64,000 bases of DNA, taken from NCBI RefSeq assembly GCF_964340395.1, contig NC_135557.1, positions 14,895,867 through 14,959,866 of the forward strand, in the 5' to 3' direction. This DNA comes from Glandiceps talaboti. Its lineage: Eukaryota; Hemichordata; Enteropneusta; Spengelidae. Below, piece by piece: positions 38,104 to 51,390 of the stretch. The notes beneath the pieces are model-generated. The model saw only the letters and a program-made list of their open reading frames with translations, made no database searches and had not been told where the DNA came from. The first letter of the stretch is position 1. The number at the start of each line of letters is the position of its first letter. Both the position numbers and the translations under genes were made by a program.

Positions 38104-41100
38104 ATGTACTGGCAACTGACTCTCATACTATCAGCTATAGTAATGGCTGTATACATGTCTGATAACACCTTGAAGCTAGGATCCATAAGGGTCGACACAG
38201 AACACACCGAAGGTGTTGGATCATTTTCACGAGGAATGCATTTCCTGAAGGCAGCTGTTTCTGCTGACCACAAGATATGCTCAGAATATGGCAGGTTAGT
38301 TGAATAACATGGTAGTGAAACCCATAGTTGTTTCATAGTGTACATGAGTACTGTACTACAATGTGTATCCCTTTTGTGGAAATTCCACTAGAACAGACGT
38401 TTCAATCGACCACGAATATATTTTAAATCTTTATCTTATTTCATAATATGTCACTGTTTTTTGAATTCATATCTACCTTTACATTTCTAACAATATACAT
38501 TTCCCTGCTATTTTTTGTATTCCTTTTAACTTTATCTTTTATCTGAGAAACCATATCGATTTTCCATAATACACTTTTGAGGTTGTATGTAGTAATTAAG
38601 TTATTATTATCAAGAATATGGCATGTATGGATATTTGACAAAACTCAATATTTTTTTGAATGATAGGCCGTGGTCAACATTAAAGCATTGTGCGATAAGG
38701 ACTATAAATTATCCGTATTCGAACAAATTCAATAGTCTCCCGGAACTATACACATATCGCAAGATATTTCGATGTAAAAATCACATCACTTTATCATTGT
38801 TGGTATACCTACAGTTTAAAAAAAATAGAACCCTGTTACAAAACCTCTTTCTGTATAATTAACTTTGTCAAACAGTGGATTTGGGTCTTTGTTCCGAAAT
38901 ACATTATTACATGTGTATTATATGCACACAATTTGTACACAGACTTAAGATAAAAAAGCGCCCGGCTACAGACACGATCACGTCTGAAAATATATCACAA
39001 CCTGATACAATATTGGTAGCTAATACAAAGAAAATTTATCAATGTTTACTCTCATTTGAGGAAATGAAGAAAGCAGTGTTAATAACCTACCCCACCTATT
39101 TTAAAATTCAATGTAATCGGAACCGCACAATTTTATTTACGCCTCAGCGTCTTGCGCAACAAAAACCTTAGGTCGGTTAACCGGAACTAAAATTTGTTTT
39201 TTATTTGGCTACGATCCGACAATGGTAACGAAATACGTTCTCGGGCCAGACGAAGCGTTGTCTTTATCCTCCTTGTTATCATTGCATTTTACGTTTTACC
39301 ATCTCTCGTTGCAGCTTAATTCTCCAGAAAGGAGGCAACGCAGTTGACGCTGCTATTACCGCAATGTTATGTACTGGAGTTGTTAATGGACACAGTGTTA
39401 GTATTGCTGGAAGTCACTACATGGTGATTTATAATAAAAGTGAAAATGCTGTAGAGACAATAGATGCTAGAGACGCGGCCCCCGGTGCTGCGAATGAATC
39501 TACGTTTCACACTGAAGGTATGGGAGGAACTAACACGTACATTTTAAGATAAAAGTTCTTCCAAATATGTCGAAATTTATACAACAATAACAAGTTATGA
39601 AATGACCACGTTAAACAAGAATCTCAGCATACAAAGTAATTTCCAAAGCCACAGCATATAATTATTAAATCTTGTTGGGGTGATTTTGAAGTTATATAAT
39701 CGAAGTATTTAGCATTGTATGGAGTAAAAATATTTTATACTGAAATTTTCAATTTGTCAATCTTTTCTTATTTAGAAACGAATGGCCAGACAACACAAAC
39801 TGTCACAAACTAATGGCTTACATTCTAATGGTATGTGTTGTGTCTATTAGGTGGTTTGTCCATAGCTATTCCAGGTGATATTAGTGGTTTCTGGTTGGCT
39901 CATCAACGTCACGGTAAATTACCATGGAAAGATCTCTTTCAGCCAGCAATTAAACTTGCCTCGGAAGGAATACCACTGACTCTCGCTACAGCAATGGCCA
40001 TTAAAAAACCACGAGTAGAAGAAGAACACATCTTCTTATCTAATAGTCCATCATTAAGGTGTGCATGACACTCGTACTTCTTGTGAATGTTTTCCTCTTC
40101 TTTCAGAGTGTTTAAATGTCAAACTTTGATTTTAACTTTAGAAGCCATTTAATCATTCCAGTTCTTTGGCAAAATTAGTTTTAACACCTCTTCATTTGTC
40201 CCGGCCCTCTTCTAGCCCTATGAATATTAACATCAGAAGACCCTGATAATAGTTTAAGCATTGTTATCTACTTATATAAAAGTCAATCAATGGCTTCTGC
40301 ATCTGGCCTTGAAATCTTAGCCTACCATCCTTAAAGTGACATTATACGTAAATGTTTTCATCACACATGCATCGTGTCTGACCATTTGAGTAAATGATTC
40401 TCGTACAGTGTGTTTGCCATATAATTTCAGCTTTCATAAAAAAACATCCTATGATGATAGGTCGTGTACTGTATGAACTGTACATACCCTACCATAATTT
40501 CAAAACACTTGTCTTTTCATGCTTATTTACGCCATGGTTCAAATTGAACACACAGTTTACATTTGCTTTACATAAGTAACATTCATATTTATTCTACAAT
40601 ATAAAAAATTTGTTGTCGTCATTTTTAGACATTTGCTGACAAAGCCAAACGGTAGACTACTAGAAGAAGGAGATTTGTTTGTCCGCCCAAAGTACGCTGA
40701 AACACTACGGAAAATCAGTGAAGGGAGTGACCGTGCATTCTATGAAGGACCTCTGGCACATGACATAGTTGCAGACATAGGAGAACACGGTTTGTTGGTT
40801 ATGCACTCAAGAATATTGTATTCGTAACTGTATCACCCAAAACGACTTTATTACAAACAACACACATTGCTATAACGCTTTAGCGAAATTAGTCAATATT
40901 TTCTGTAGAGTACACATCACAGAAATGAAATGCTCAGACATAGTATTTTTGGATGTAGAGAAACATATCTTTAACAACCCCAAATGTACATGCAGTAATT
41001 GTCCTACAGTCATAAATAACAACTGGGTTTTACTATACACAAAACGTCCATACAAAACACATAATTGTTGTATCTTTTATCGTAGTCAGACAAATAATAT

Positions 41101-44100
41101 CCATTCATTTCATCGATAGGATAGAAAGAGGGAATATTCGCATACTAGTGTATTATTACATCAAGTAAAGCTGACCTAATTTAGTAAGGGTGACGTAATT
41201 GAGGAAGTTCAAATTTAAGTTAGATGGAATTGTTGACAAGTTGTTTTAATAATAGATTTTCCAAATGCCAGTGTTAATTTGCATGAATTTACATCGATGG
41301 AGCATTAATATTTAATAAACATCACGACACTGTACATAATGAGGCAAACATGAACTTCCTACACAGGTGGAATTGTAACAGTCGATGACCTAAAGGAATA
41401 CCATGCACTTATACGAGAACCAATAGTGACTACACTTGGTAACTTCACCCTGTACACACCACCACCAACGTCAGGAGGTGCTGTGATGTCTCTAATATTG
41501 AATATACTGAAAGGTTTGTGGATTTCAATAACAAAGTTATTGCCATTTCACATCAACTAATGTCCGCAATATGTTTAGCAAATAATATAGAGCTATTGCT
41601 GTCCAAAATTAGTATGCCAAAGTTTAGAAAATATGTTATACCTATGTATGTATGTATGTATGTATGTATGTATGTATGTATGTATGTTGTATGTATGTAT
41701 CTACGTACGTCCGTACGTACGTACGTACGTACGTACGTACGTATGCACGTATGTACGTACGTAGGTACGTAAGTACGTGTGTGTGTGTGCGCGCGCGCGT
41801 GCGTGTGTGTATGTACACACACACGCACGCACGCACGTACGTATGCACGCACGCACGTACGTACGCTTGTATTCATTTCATCTGTCAATGTCTCCAAAAT
41901 GGATGTTAATGCATTGTTGATACGCTATAAATACAAACACAGTGATTAACAACTCGTAAAATGAAATTAATGTGTAAAGATATGGTAGAAATACAGAAAC
42001 AATTTCATTGCAGGTTACAACCTAGGACCTGATGATGTTTATGATGACAATGAAACGTTGCTATGGAATCATAGGATTATTGAAGCCTTTAAATTTGCAC
42101 ACGTATACCGTGCACAGCTTGGCGATGATAAATTTGATGATATTGAAATGGTAGGATGGTTCATTTGATATCTTAGATATTTAATTATGATGGGCAATAT
42201 AATGGTAAATTTGAAATAAGTGCAATGGTCGAGCATTCTACGAAATTATACTTTTACGCTGGAATGTGAAAAGTAGCCCACACTAAGCTTGACTGCTCAC
42301 TGTGGCGGCAAAGGAAAAGAGGTACCAAAAAGAGGTAGCAAACGATATTTTCATCAGTGATGTATAATGATATTCTAAAGTCAAAAATGCTTGGTGGACA
42401 TTCCAAATGAGTACCTTTTGGAAATAATATTATGCATAAATACAGCAGAATGATTATCAACTGCATATCCTAGGTCCTTTGGCCCTACCACTAATATTTA
42501 GGTACTTTTAATGATTAATTCCTAATATTATTGTCTACTACGGATTTTTACTATGTACTACAATGTACCGATTATAGAGGGCGCTATTACAGGAAAATGG
42601 CGGCCATATTTGTTGTAAATATCAACTAATTGTACATGAATGGAGACATACATATGCTATGTCAAAATCGTCACCCGTTGGTGTTAATATCTAAACCACG
42701 TGCACGCACCACAGCAAGCTGTAGTGACAAAACACGACTTCATCCTCCCAACCCAGTTATGCCCTCATTTCCTCAATGAGTATTATATTATTAAAACTTA
42801 CGTCTGGCGAACATATCAATGAGGTGTTGACTTTGACTTTGACTTCGGCTTTCTTATGGTCATATAGCCAAAGTAGTCACAGTACGTATGCACGTACCTC
42901 TCTGATATGCATAGGCCGATTTGAACCAAACGTGGCACAAACATTCTTAATGAGTCGAAATGCAAAAGGACTGTGTCTTTGACAGAGGATTGTTTATCAC
43001 CATACAATAACAATATTGGCAGTTAATGCATTTTGTTCAAACACACACAGCTACTCAAAAATATCACATCTGAAGAGCATGCGTCATACCTTAGATCACG
43101 AATTGATGATAATCAAACACATGATCCAGAATATTATGGTAAAGTCTTAAATTATCCTGAAGATGGTGGCACATCTCACGTATCAGTTATTGATCAGTAT
43201 GGCAATGGTGTGGCATTGACCTCAACTATAAACGAATAGTAGGTATTTTTAACATGCAACTTTTTATTCACAATTCACATTGATAAAGTGGAGCATATAA
43301 TTTACAAGAAGAACAACAACAATCTTAAAATCTTGCTCGTTCACCTTAGAAATTAACGGTTGCATATTATATCATATACCCTAGTCTGAATGCCAACTGT
43401 GGTTTCTGACCACAGTCTGGTCAAAGTCCCTCAATCAGCACAGAAAGTTGTTCAATCCATCGGTGAACCAGATTTAAACAGTGTATAAGTAGTGTTATTG
43501 GTTAGAAATTTGTGATTGATTAACAAAGACATGATGTTAATGAATGTGTGGGTGACTGTGGATGATTTTTATATTACATCTCATGCATCTCAGGATTTCT
43601 AGAGTAAGACTTTGACTAGACTTTGAGCGAAGGTATAAATCGTAATGATATTGTATAGGAACTAGACTACATATAACGTGCATTGCTTCAGCTGATTGTT
43701 CCTTGTGAAAAAATAAGAATGACCCACTATTTGTTTGTAGCTTTGGTTCTGGGGTACACGGGTCTCGAACTGGTATCATATTCAATAACGGCATAAGCAA
43801 CTTTGCTGGACCCCACAAGCTAATTGCTGAGAGTCAGAATAAAATGCAACCTGGAAAGCGCCCTCTGTCTGCTATGTCACCAGCTGTTATCTTAAATGGA
43901 AATCGTGACGTCAAGATGGCTATTGGTTCTGCTGGTGGCTCCAGAATTATAACAACAAATGCCTTGGTATAATAATATTTCCTATTACTGCTATGCATTA
44001 GCTTAATTACTGCAATTTCATATTGTACCAAATAAGAAAAAGAAGATTTGTATTGCATTTTTCATCACATTATATATATATGCATAGAGTTTAAATTTCA

Positions 44101-44161
44101 TTCTTCTAGTAGAGTGATATCTTATATATATATATATGTTTATATATATATATATATATAT

Positions 44162-44219
<58 letters not shown>

Positions 44220-44228
44220 GTGTGTGTG

Positions 44229-44262
<34 letters not shown>

Positions 44263-46064
44263 TGTATGTATGTATGTATGTATATATAAAGTGATAATAT
44301 ACAATTATATATGAAATGTTATAAAAAGACATCTTTTCACGAAAATATGGGAGATTACCCACCCTTCTTGTTTGGTGTTATACTAGACAGTTACTGAATT
44401 TTCACAAACTTGAACACAAAGAAATTTTCTTTGGATATAATTAAAGCGTGTACGCATTGAACATATCATAATGACAAAGTTCATATATCTAAACAATAAT
44501 GTACGCCCTCCCAGCCCATAATGGACGAAAGCAAACTTTGAACGACATAATGGGCGAGGCGACAGCCGAGCCCATTATGGAGTGCAAAGTTTACTTGAGT
44601 CCATTATGGACTGGGAGGGCATACATTATTGTTATTATTTTATAGTTTTGCCAATTCCAGTGAATTTGTAGACCGAGAAACGCAAAACAACGTATAATAT
44701 ACACAGCGCTGAACATCGTCTGCCATGTTCGGCCCGGAAGCTGAATACTAATCATAGCGACACACGTACGTACACGTACACACACATATATACTACAATG
44801 AACTGCTGTGAACACAAATTTGTTTCATGAATGCGTTGTATTTTTAAACACTGGAAATGACAATCATAAGTAACAACATACATTTCGAAAAAATACCTAG
44901 TCGTATGAAGAAACAGAACAAATAAGCTTGTATTGTTATGCTCGTTCCGGGGCCGCAATGCCCAATAACGGAGTATATTATCAGTAATAATGTACAGCGA
45001 TGACGTCACAAAATTCACTGGAATTGGTAATGCTATAATATAATCTCTAATAATCCCTGCACTCTCCCTAATGGTAGTACATATATACATTACACCTATA
45101 AGTATACATTTTGGTAATCTAATTACTACATTTTTTTTCAAAGATTATACTGGAAACTATTATGCTTGGCAAAGATATACGGAGCTCAGTTTCTAAGCCA
45201 AGATTTCATCATCAACGAATTCCCAATGATATATCATATGAACCATTCATAGATAAAGTAAGTAACTTAGACATAAACTGTCTCTATTATCACAACGCAA
45301 AATACAACGTGTACCCCACAAATGTATAATACATACATACATACATACATACATACATACATACATACATACATAAGTACACACATTATTATGTGAAGTC
45401 ATCATAGGCGAATGGTTAGATTGGCCGGCTTGGAATCTGCAGGTTGCAGATTCGAGCCCCATCACTGCTGTTTGTTTCTGAGTGGCTAAAGTCCTTGGGT
45501 AAGATCTGAACCACGACTGTGCCCCTGTCCATCCAGCTGGGGACCTGGTAGGATAGAGGTTGCAATACGAATGCTTTAATCATATGCGCTTATAAAGTCT
45601 GCAATGGATTGTATGCTCCACAGGGAGTTGAGGAAGTATAAAGCCAGGGGTAATAATTGTAAAGCGCTTTGAGCAAAGAGTGGGAAAGCGCTATATAAAA
45701 GCTAACATTATTATTATTATTACATACACATATAATACATAGAAAGACATACATACACATGCGTGCATACAGACAAACAGACTTACATATGCATGCACAT
45801 AAATAAATACATACATACACTGTGCTCTAACATTTTGAGACTACATTTTGAGACTGTTTAAATTCATTATACAGGTTACGAGAATTTCTTTGTACATTTT
45901 GCTCGCAGAAGTTCATTGCAGGCCTAAAGACGTATGGTCATCAATGTGAATCTACCGCACTGTTCAAGATATACTCTGTTGTGATGGCTATACTGAGAGA
46001 ACAAGATAGGTTGTATGCTTATCCAGACCATCGAAAACCAGGAGGTTTACCAGCAGGATTTTAG
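38104..46064 (+). CDS. Gamma-glutamyltransferase (glutathione hydrolase) gene 1, ten exons
   Basis: Exons 38104-38294, 39315-39517, 39851-40058, 40629-40789, 41367-41513, 42014-42150, 43051-43238, 43741-43966, 45144-45257 and 45909-46064 join in phase to 576 residues, the family's usual size (about 570). The start [16 protein letters not shown] is a signal-anchor helix, so this is a type II membrane ectoenzyme. It would cleave the gamma-glutamyl bond of glutathione and be processed autocatalytically before Thr390 (EDGGTSH, equal to human Thr381). The GGT signature T-S-H-V-S-V...TSTINEYFG is intact. Substrate Arg is kept (DAR), as is GSAGG. Odd points: human GGT1 Glu420 and Asp423 (NNEMDDF) become Gly and Asn (NNGISNF), and the second Ser of PLSSM becomes Ala (PLSAM), so alpha-amino binding may differ. 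Introns carry a TACG repeat, a 550 bp element and a SINE. Confidence 0.92.
41643..41868. repeat. (TATG)n/(TACG)n/(TG,CG)n/(CACG)n compound repeat
   Basis: Period-4 blocks in GGT gene 1 intron 5, including a purine-pyrimidine alternating GCGCGCGCG stretch near 41790 that could adopt Z-DNA. Confidence 0.95.
42151..43050. other. GGT gene 1 intron 6
   Basis: About 900 bp without a recognisable exon or repeat boundary. ORFs in it do not resemble GGT and are treated as chance. Confidence 0.6.
44116..44288. repeat. (TA)n/(TG)n/(TATG)n compound repeat
   Basis: Mixed di- and tetranucleotide run in GGT gene 1 intron 8. Confidence 0.95.
44491..45044 (+). mobile_element. 550 bp non-autonomous element with fold-back end, copy B
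   Basis: Matches copy A (26263-26816) with about a dozen or so substitutions over 554 bp, including the hairpin and the CCAATTCCAGTGAATTT inverted repeats. It lies in intron 8 of GGT gene 1, sense to the gene. The flanking sequences differ from copy A, so the two are separate insertions. Confidence 0.8.
45326..45376. repeat. (CATA)n microsatellite
   Basis: Tetranucleotide run just upstream of the SINE in GGT gene 1's last intron. Confidence 0.95.
45398..45721 (+). mobile_element. tRNA-headed SINE with Deu/CR1-like tail
   Basis: A tRNA-like head with a B-box-like GCAGATTCGAGCCC is followed by a conserved body and the tail GTAAAGCGCTTTGAGCAAAG...GAAAGCGCTATATAA, ending in an ATT repeat. This tail is the kind shared by deuterostome SINEs and their CR1-type LINE partners. 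It lies in the last intron of GGT gene 1, sense strand. Confidence 0.75.
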
Positions 46065-46300
46065 TGATTTCATTTGTGATGTAGACATTAATTAATGAAT
46101 TATGTGTAAAGGAGTTGAGAAAATAAGAAAAAGATATTTTCTACATGGTGAAAAATATGATTGGTTCATACTGATATTCATTATTAATTAAGAATTCCTT
46201 TTTTGCAAAGTTTTGAATGTTTTCATTCCTAAATCGAAGTAGCCGTGGCACTGCACAATCTGAAAACTTGGATGCCAGTATTTTTAGACATCCTGCTAAG

Positions 46301-46590
46301 CGGGTTGTTGGTGGCCGAGTGGTTAAACCACTTGCAACTGCCTCTTACTACTGTGGCCGGGGTTCGAACGCATTCAGGGGTTGATTAAAATTTGCTATGC
46401 TGTAAGTAAGAAGAGTGTCGTTAAGTTTGACTCTACAGTACAACGCAGGTTTTCCCAGGATATACGCCGGTTTCCTCCTACATTAACACTAAACCCATGA
46501 GGAATGGCCCTCACTGGACTTCTTGGGAGATAAGAGTTTATATATTTTAAGAACTATCTAATATAACAAAATAAAAGAAAGAAAGATAAA
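46301..46590 (+). mobile_element. Second tRNA-headed SINE family
   Basis: GGTGGCCGAGTGGTTAAA (A box) and GGGGTTCGAAC (B box) give a Ser/Leu-tRNA-like head. The body contains TCCTCCTACATTAACACTAA and GGCCCTCACTGGACTTCTTG, with an A-rich 3' end carrying AATAAA. It lies 240 bp after the GGT gene 1 stop and might lie in its 3' UTR. A fragment of the same family is at 31590-31715. Confidence 0.75.
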
Positions 46591-48133
46591 GCTGTTGTTG
46601 TGAATATCATATTTGTTGTCATGTGGTCTTCACTGTCGACAATGACGCTACCGCCTTACAAGAAGCAACCATTGCAACCACTTTCATATTAAAGGTATTT
46701 TATTAAGGATGGTAAAATATTGGTTGAACATTTCGAAAATGAATAACAATCGCTTTGTTTCACAACACACCAACCTTAGCCCATACTCACAGTGCATGAT
46801 TGGTTTGTATCATCTGTTTTTTGTATGTGATTGGCAGTAGATTAACGCTTCCAGCTATACTTTGGTTTAGGTGCCAGGCAGTAGTTGTTTCAAGCGAGAA
46901 ATATATGTGATTACAAACCGTACACGTAGGTTGTCATTGAATCCCGCTGATAACGTACACCCAAGGGTTGGGCACTTTGACAAATGTTAGACATGTTATT
47001 GGACAAGAATACGATACATGTACGAAGACCAAGAATTGTCATAAATACTGGACACTTAAGCTTCACTTGAACCAACTGTTAGTTCTGCATGATAACAGGG
47101 TTCCTCCTGTACAGCCACAAGCGAGGGATATTCCTCTACCAAGGGTGCAAAGAGGAAGACGACCATTGGCATTGCATGGAATCATAAGGGACGTTTATGA
47201 AAGGCATCTAGAGATTATATACTTTGATGAACGAACAGCATCCCAAGAACTCTAGACTTGTTCGAGGACTTATTTACTTGGGCATCTCAATGAAAGAGAA
47301 GACTATTAAATACTTCTTCTTTTCAGATCATTCTAAGCACCATCCACCATTTCAGTATTATAGCCAATTCTAAAAGCAGAAAGTAAATATTTCAACGCAT
47401 TAGAACGTACTACAACGAGGTTGCAGATACAAATGGTGGGCTGGGGTTGTCAGTGGGATAGTCCCGACCGCCATTGAAAATGTTTGAAATTTTGTGAAAA
47501 AGTGCACTCTATTCCTATATTGACGTGTTAAGCTAATCAAAAATACTCACTTCTGATCACAATGGAAATAATAATTAAAGCCGAATTAGTTGTTCAACTG
47601 GAACATTTTTATACCAACAGGGACATTTTTTAACAACCAAAGATTAACAAATTATTTCTATAAAAAACTATTCTAATTCGAGATGTATACAATAAATTCA
47701 CTTCAAATTGTTAGTATACTTACTTTTTACATACTAATCTATGTCGGTACTACAGGCACGGGTTAAAACCATGATTGCCATTGAAAGAGCTGACTTTTGA
47801 GCGCGGACCCAAACATCAATTTTATTTTTTTTATCGTGTATAGTTACAAAACATACGTTTACCAAAAGGTGATGCAATACTTTTCAGCGCATACGATTGA
47901 CGAGTAAGTTATTTTACTTAACAAAAATTGTTTGTTCAAAAAATCATTCAAGTTGCAACTAATTTATAAATAATTCATAATATTCATGTGTTGACATCAA
48001 TACGCCATAAATCACAGGCCTGTTGTCGTCCAAGACACCCCCGACAAAACAAATTTGGAGAATATGAAATCTTTGTCACTGGCGTAAGTAAGGTCATTTC
48101 TAAATTAGGTTAAAATTATCAAATATTGTTATT
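46591..48133. other. Intergenic region before the transposase array
   Basis: One unassigned ORF at 46968-47255 (+), with ARDIPLPRVQRGRRPLALHG and a stop after TASQEL, has protein-like composition but no recognised family. Given its position next to the array it may be another transposon remnant. The rest shows nothing. Confidence 0.4.
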
Positions 48134-49652
48134 GACATCCTCGTGTACACTTCACTTCATTTCATTTCAGAATCAGTAAATGACTCGACAGAGTGCACAG
48201 ATTCTCAAATACGTGCGTACCCACGTTTGACCTAGAAATGCCTATCACTAGAAGAGAAGCCCTATCACTAGAATAGAAGCCCAGCATCTTCGCTGTATTG
48301 TATTCTAAACCTCATTATGCTACCAATGGTTTCCATGCCATTTGAACCTGACGTGTTGGACATTGATTTGTAATACAAGGCATGGACATGGGCGTCGACA
48401 AAGAACATTTATTCTTAGAGTTAGAAATAGGATTTATAATGGCATTTATTTGGTTAAGGAAATACGACCATTTAAGTACATTATCATATATTTTAGATCA
48501 AAGTATCACAACTGTACACAGAGACATATATTTCATAGTAGATAAATTGTGGCACTACTTCCAGAACGTTATAATGTGGCCTTCTCTAGACGAATAGAAT
48601 GAACTTCGTGGAACCTGGCGAGAAATCCCATCTACAGTTGGTGTCATATATGGAACTCTTCATGAAGTGTATCATTCACAGACTGAACCACAAGAGGAGT
48701 TCTATTCTGGTCGCGCACACTGTCATTGTTTATCAACCCAGATTGTCATTGACTGTCTAGGTAATATTCGATTCGTAAAAACAGGATTTGTAGGACACAT
48801 GAACGATGCAGGACAATCCCAACTGCTGCCATTAATTGGGCCAAATGAACCACTTCCTTTCCCTGCTGATTGTATATTACTAGCGGACAAGATCTACAGG
48901 AATGAATATCCTCTGCTGACTGCTTTCCGAGCAAATCAATTACGAATAAATAGGGAGTATCGAAGACGGTTTAATCGTCTCCATGCGAGTTACAGGGTAA
49001 AAGTTTAACATACCATTTCTTATTTAAAAAATTATCGCGTTCTTCACAACATGTACCATCATCAACGTTGATTTTTTTCTGTTATTGCGGTAGTGTGTTG
49101 AGCATTGGCTGAACGCCATGTTCAACTTAGCCAGAGCATTCATTAAATATTTTGTTTTGACAAGTAAGTGTGTTCACCGTACTCTCTCAACTCATTACTC
49201 TAGTATAATCTAGTTATCATCTGACACTGCAATCAACAAAATGAATTAATGATCATAGTGCTAAACTATTTTTACTTTGATATACCACGTGACTCCCAAT
49301 ATTTTTTCTCGGCTTCATGTCCTTAGTTAGAATTTGGTAATTTTTCGTGAATATTGGAAATCGTTATTATTTATTCATAATTGACATGTTTATTTCAAAT
49401 ATAATTCAAGTGTCTCATAACATTGTAGCCAACACAATAAACCCGACTACTTCAAGAGTACACCTTCTATCACGTCTACGATTTTGAATTTAGTTTCGCA
49501 CCTGTCCACTGGTGTCAAACACCACGGTTTTCTATCAGAAAATTACACTACACTACTCTTACTATATAATTAGATAGTGTAAGCCTGACATGACAAGATA
49601 AGATATGATTGGGTGTTCAACAACATTCCACCTGTTTTCATCAATAGCATGG
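48134..49652 (+). pseudogene. HARBI1-like transposase, array unit 1 (dead)
   Basis: The first of four tandem units starting at GACATCCTCGTGTACAC. Frames at 48382-48597 and 48598-49008 match DDE_Tnp_4/HARBI1-like nuclease: WLRKYDHLSTLSYILDQSIT, then GTLHEVYHSQTEPQEEFYSG, GHMNDAG and LLADKIY. PIF/Harbinger transposases cut and paste DNA with a DDE triad. Lesions: Trp to stop (DE*NELRG), the first catalytic Asp to Tyr (GVIYGT), and the codon at the catalytic Glu to TAA (RVKV*). This unit also lacks about 240 bp of the upstream region present in the other units. It has the longest unbroken catalytic-half frame of the four. Confidence 0.8.
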
Positions 49653-51390
49653 GACATCCTCGTGTACACTTCACTTCAAAATCAGTAAATGACTCGACAG
49701 AGTGCACAGATTATCAACTACATGCGTACCCACGTTTGACTTAGAAATGCCTATCACTAGAAGAGAAGCCTGGCATCTTCAGTATTGTATTCTAAACCTC
49801 GATATGCTACCAATATGGTTTCCATGCCGTTTGAACCTGACTTGTTGGACAAAGTCCAAGTTGAAGATTTGGTAACCCTTTTTATTGTATTACTCGGAAT
49901 TCGTTCAGTTACACCAGCTATTCTCTCAGATTGTAATCGATATCCCCTGATAACCCAACTTCTAATTTTCGAAGATTTTAGAGGAATTCAGGGAAGAGGC
50001 AAGGATGTTTGGCGAGAGTGGGAACGAAACCCTGTTTTTATTTTGGAACGGAACGCCACACTCCATGGCTCAGATTGTTAATGATTTGTAATACAAGGCG
50101 TGGACATGAAGAACATTTATTCTTAGTGTTAGCAATAGGATTTTAATGGCATTTATTAGGTTAAGAAAATACGACCATTTAAGTACATTACCATATATTT
50201 TAGATCAAAGTATCACAACTGTACATAGAGACATATATTTCATAGTAGATAAATTGTGACACTACTTCCAGAAATTTATAACGTGGCCGACTCTAGACGA
50301 ATGGAATGAACTTCGTGGAACCTGGCCAGAAATCCCATTTGCAGTTGGTGTCATAGATGGAACTCTTCATGAAATGTATCATTCACAGACTGAACCACAA
50401 GAGGAGTTCTATTCTGGTAGCGCACACTATCAATGTTTATCAATCCAGATTATAATTGACTGTCTAGGACAGTCTAGGTAATATTCGGTTCGTAAAAACA
50501 GGATTTGTAGGACACATGAACGATGCTGGACAATTCCAACTGCTGCCATTAATTGGGTCAAATGAACCACTTCCTTTCCCTGCTGATTGTATATAACTAG
50601 CGGACAAAATCTACAGGAATGAATATCCGTTGCTGACTGCTTTCCGATCAAATCAAGTACGAATAAATAGGGAGTATAGGAGACGATTTAATCGTCTCCA
50701 TGCGAGTTAAAGGGTAAAAGTTTAACATACCATTTCTTATTTAAAAAATGTTCGTGTTCTTCACTACATGTACCGTCATCAACGTTGATTTTTTTTTCTG
50801 TTATTGCGGAAGTGTGTCAAGCATTGGCGGAAGTGTGTGGAGCATTGGCTGAACGCCATGTTCGACTTAGCCAGAGCATTCACTAAATATTTTGTTTTGA
50901 CAAGTAAGTGTGTTCACCGTACTCTCTCAACTCATTACTCTAGTATAATCTAGTTAGCATCTGACACTGCAATCAACAAAATGTATTCATGATGATAGTG
51001 CTAAACTATTTTTTACTTTGATGTACCACTCCCAATATTTTTTCTCGGCTTCATGTCCTTAGTTAAAATTTGGTAATTTTTCGTGAATATTGGAAATCGT
51101 TATTATTTATTCATAATTGACATGTTTATTTTAAACATAATTCAAGTGTCTCATAACATTGTAGCCAACACAATAAACCCGACTACTTCAAGAGTACACC
51201 TTCTATCACGTCTACGTAACGATTTGAATTTAGTTTCGCACCTGTCCACTGGTGTCAAACGCCAGCTTTCTTCCAGAAAATTACGCGACACCACTCTTAC
51301 TATATAATTAGATAGTGTAAGCCTGACATGACAAGATAAGATATGATTGGGTGTTCAACAACATTCCACCTGTTTTCATCAATAGCATGG
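49653..51390 (+). pseudogene. HARBI1-like transposase, array unit 2 (dead)
   Basis: A 1738 bp unit. It has an upstream open frame (49785-50081) containing FEPDLLDKVQVEDLV and GKDVWREWERNPVF; whether this belongs to the transposase or to another gene piece is unclear. The catalytic half keeps GVIDGT but has TGG to TGA in the DKLWHYF motif, a 10 bp duplication (CTAGGACAGT) that shifts the frame, and TAA at the catalytic Glu position. Confidence 0.8.

Noticed and set aside
38623-39171. Two plus-strand ORFs of 79 and 98 codons inside GGT gene 1 intron 1
   Set aside because: Spliced out by the in-phase exon 1 to exon 2 junction, and no resemblance to GGT.
45398-45470. A functional tRNA gene
   Set aside because: The A/B-box-like head is attached to a SINE body and tail, and the cloverleaf is not complete.
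46320-46372. A functional Ser/Leu tRNA gene
   Set aside because: The promoter boxes are good but it lacks a proper acceptor stem and continues into a SINE body.
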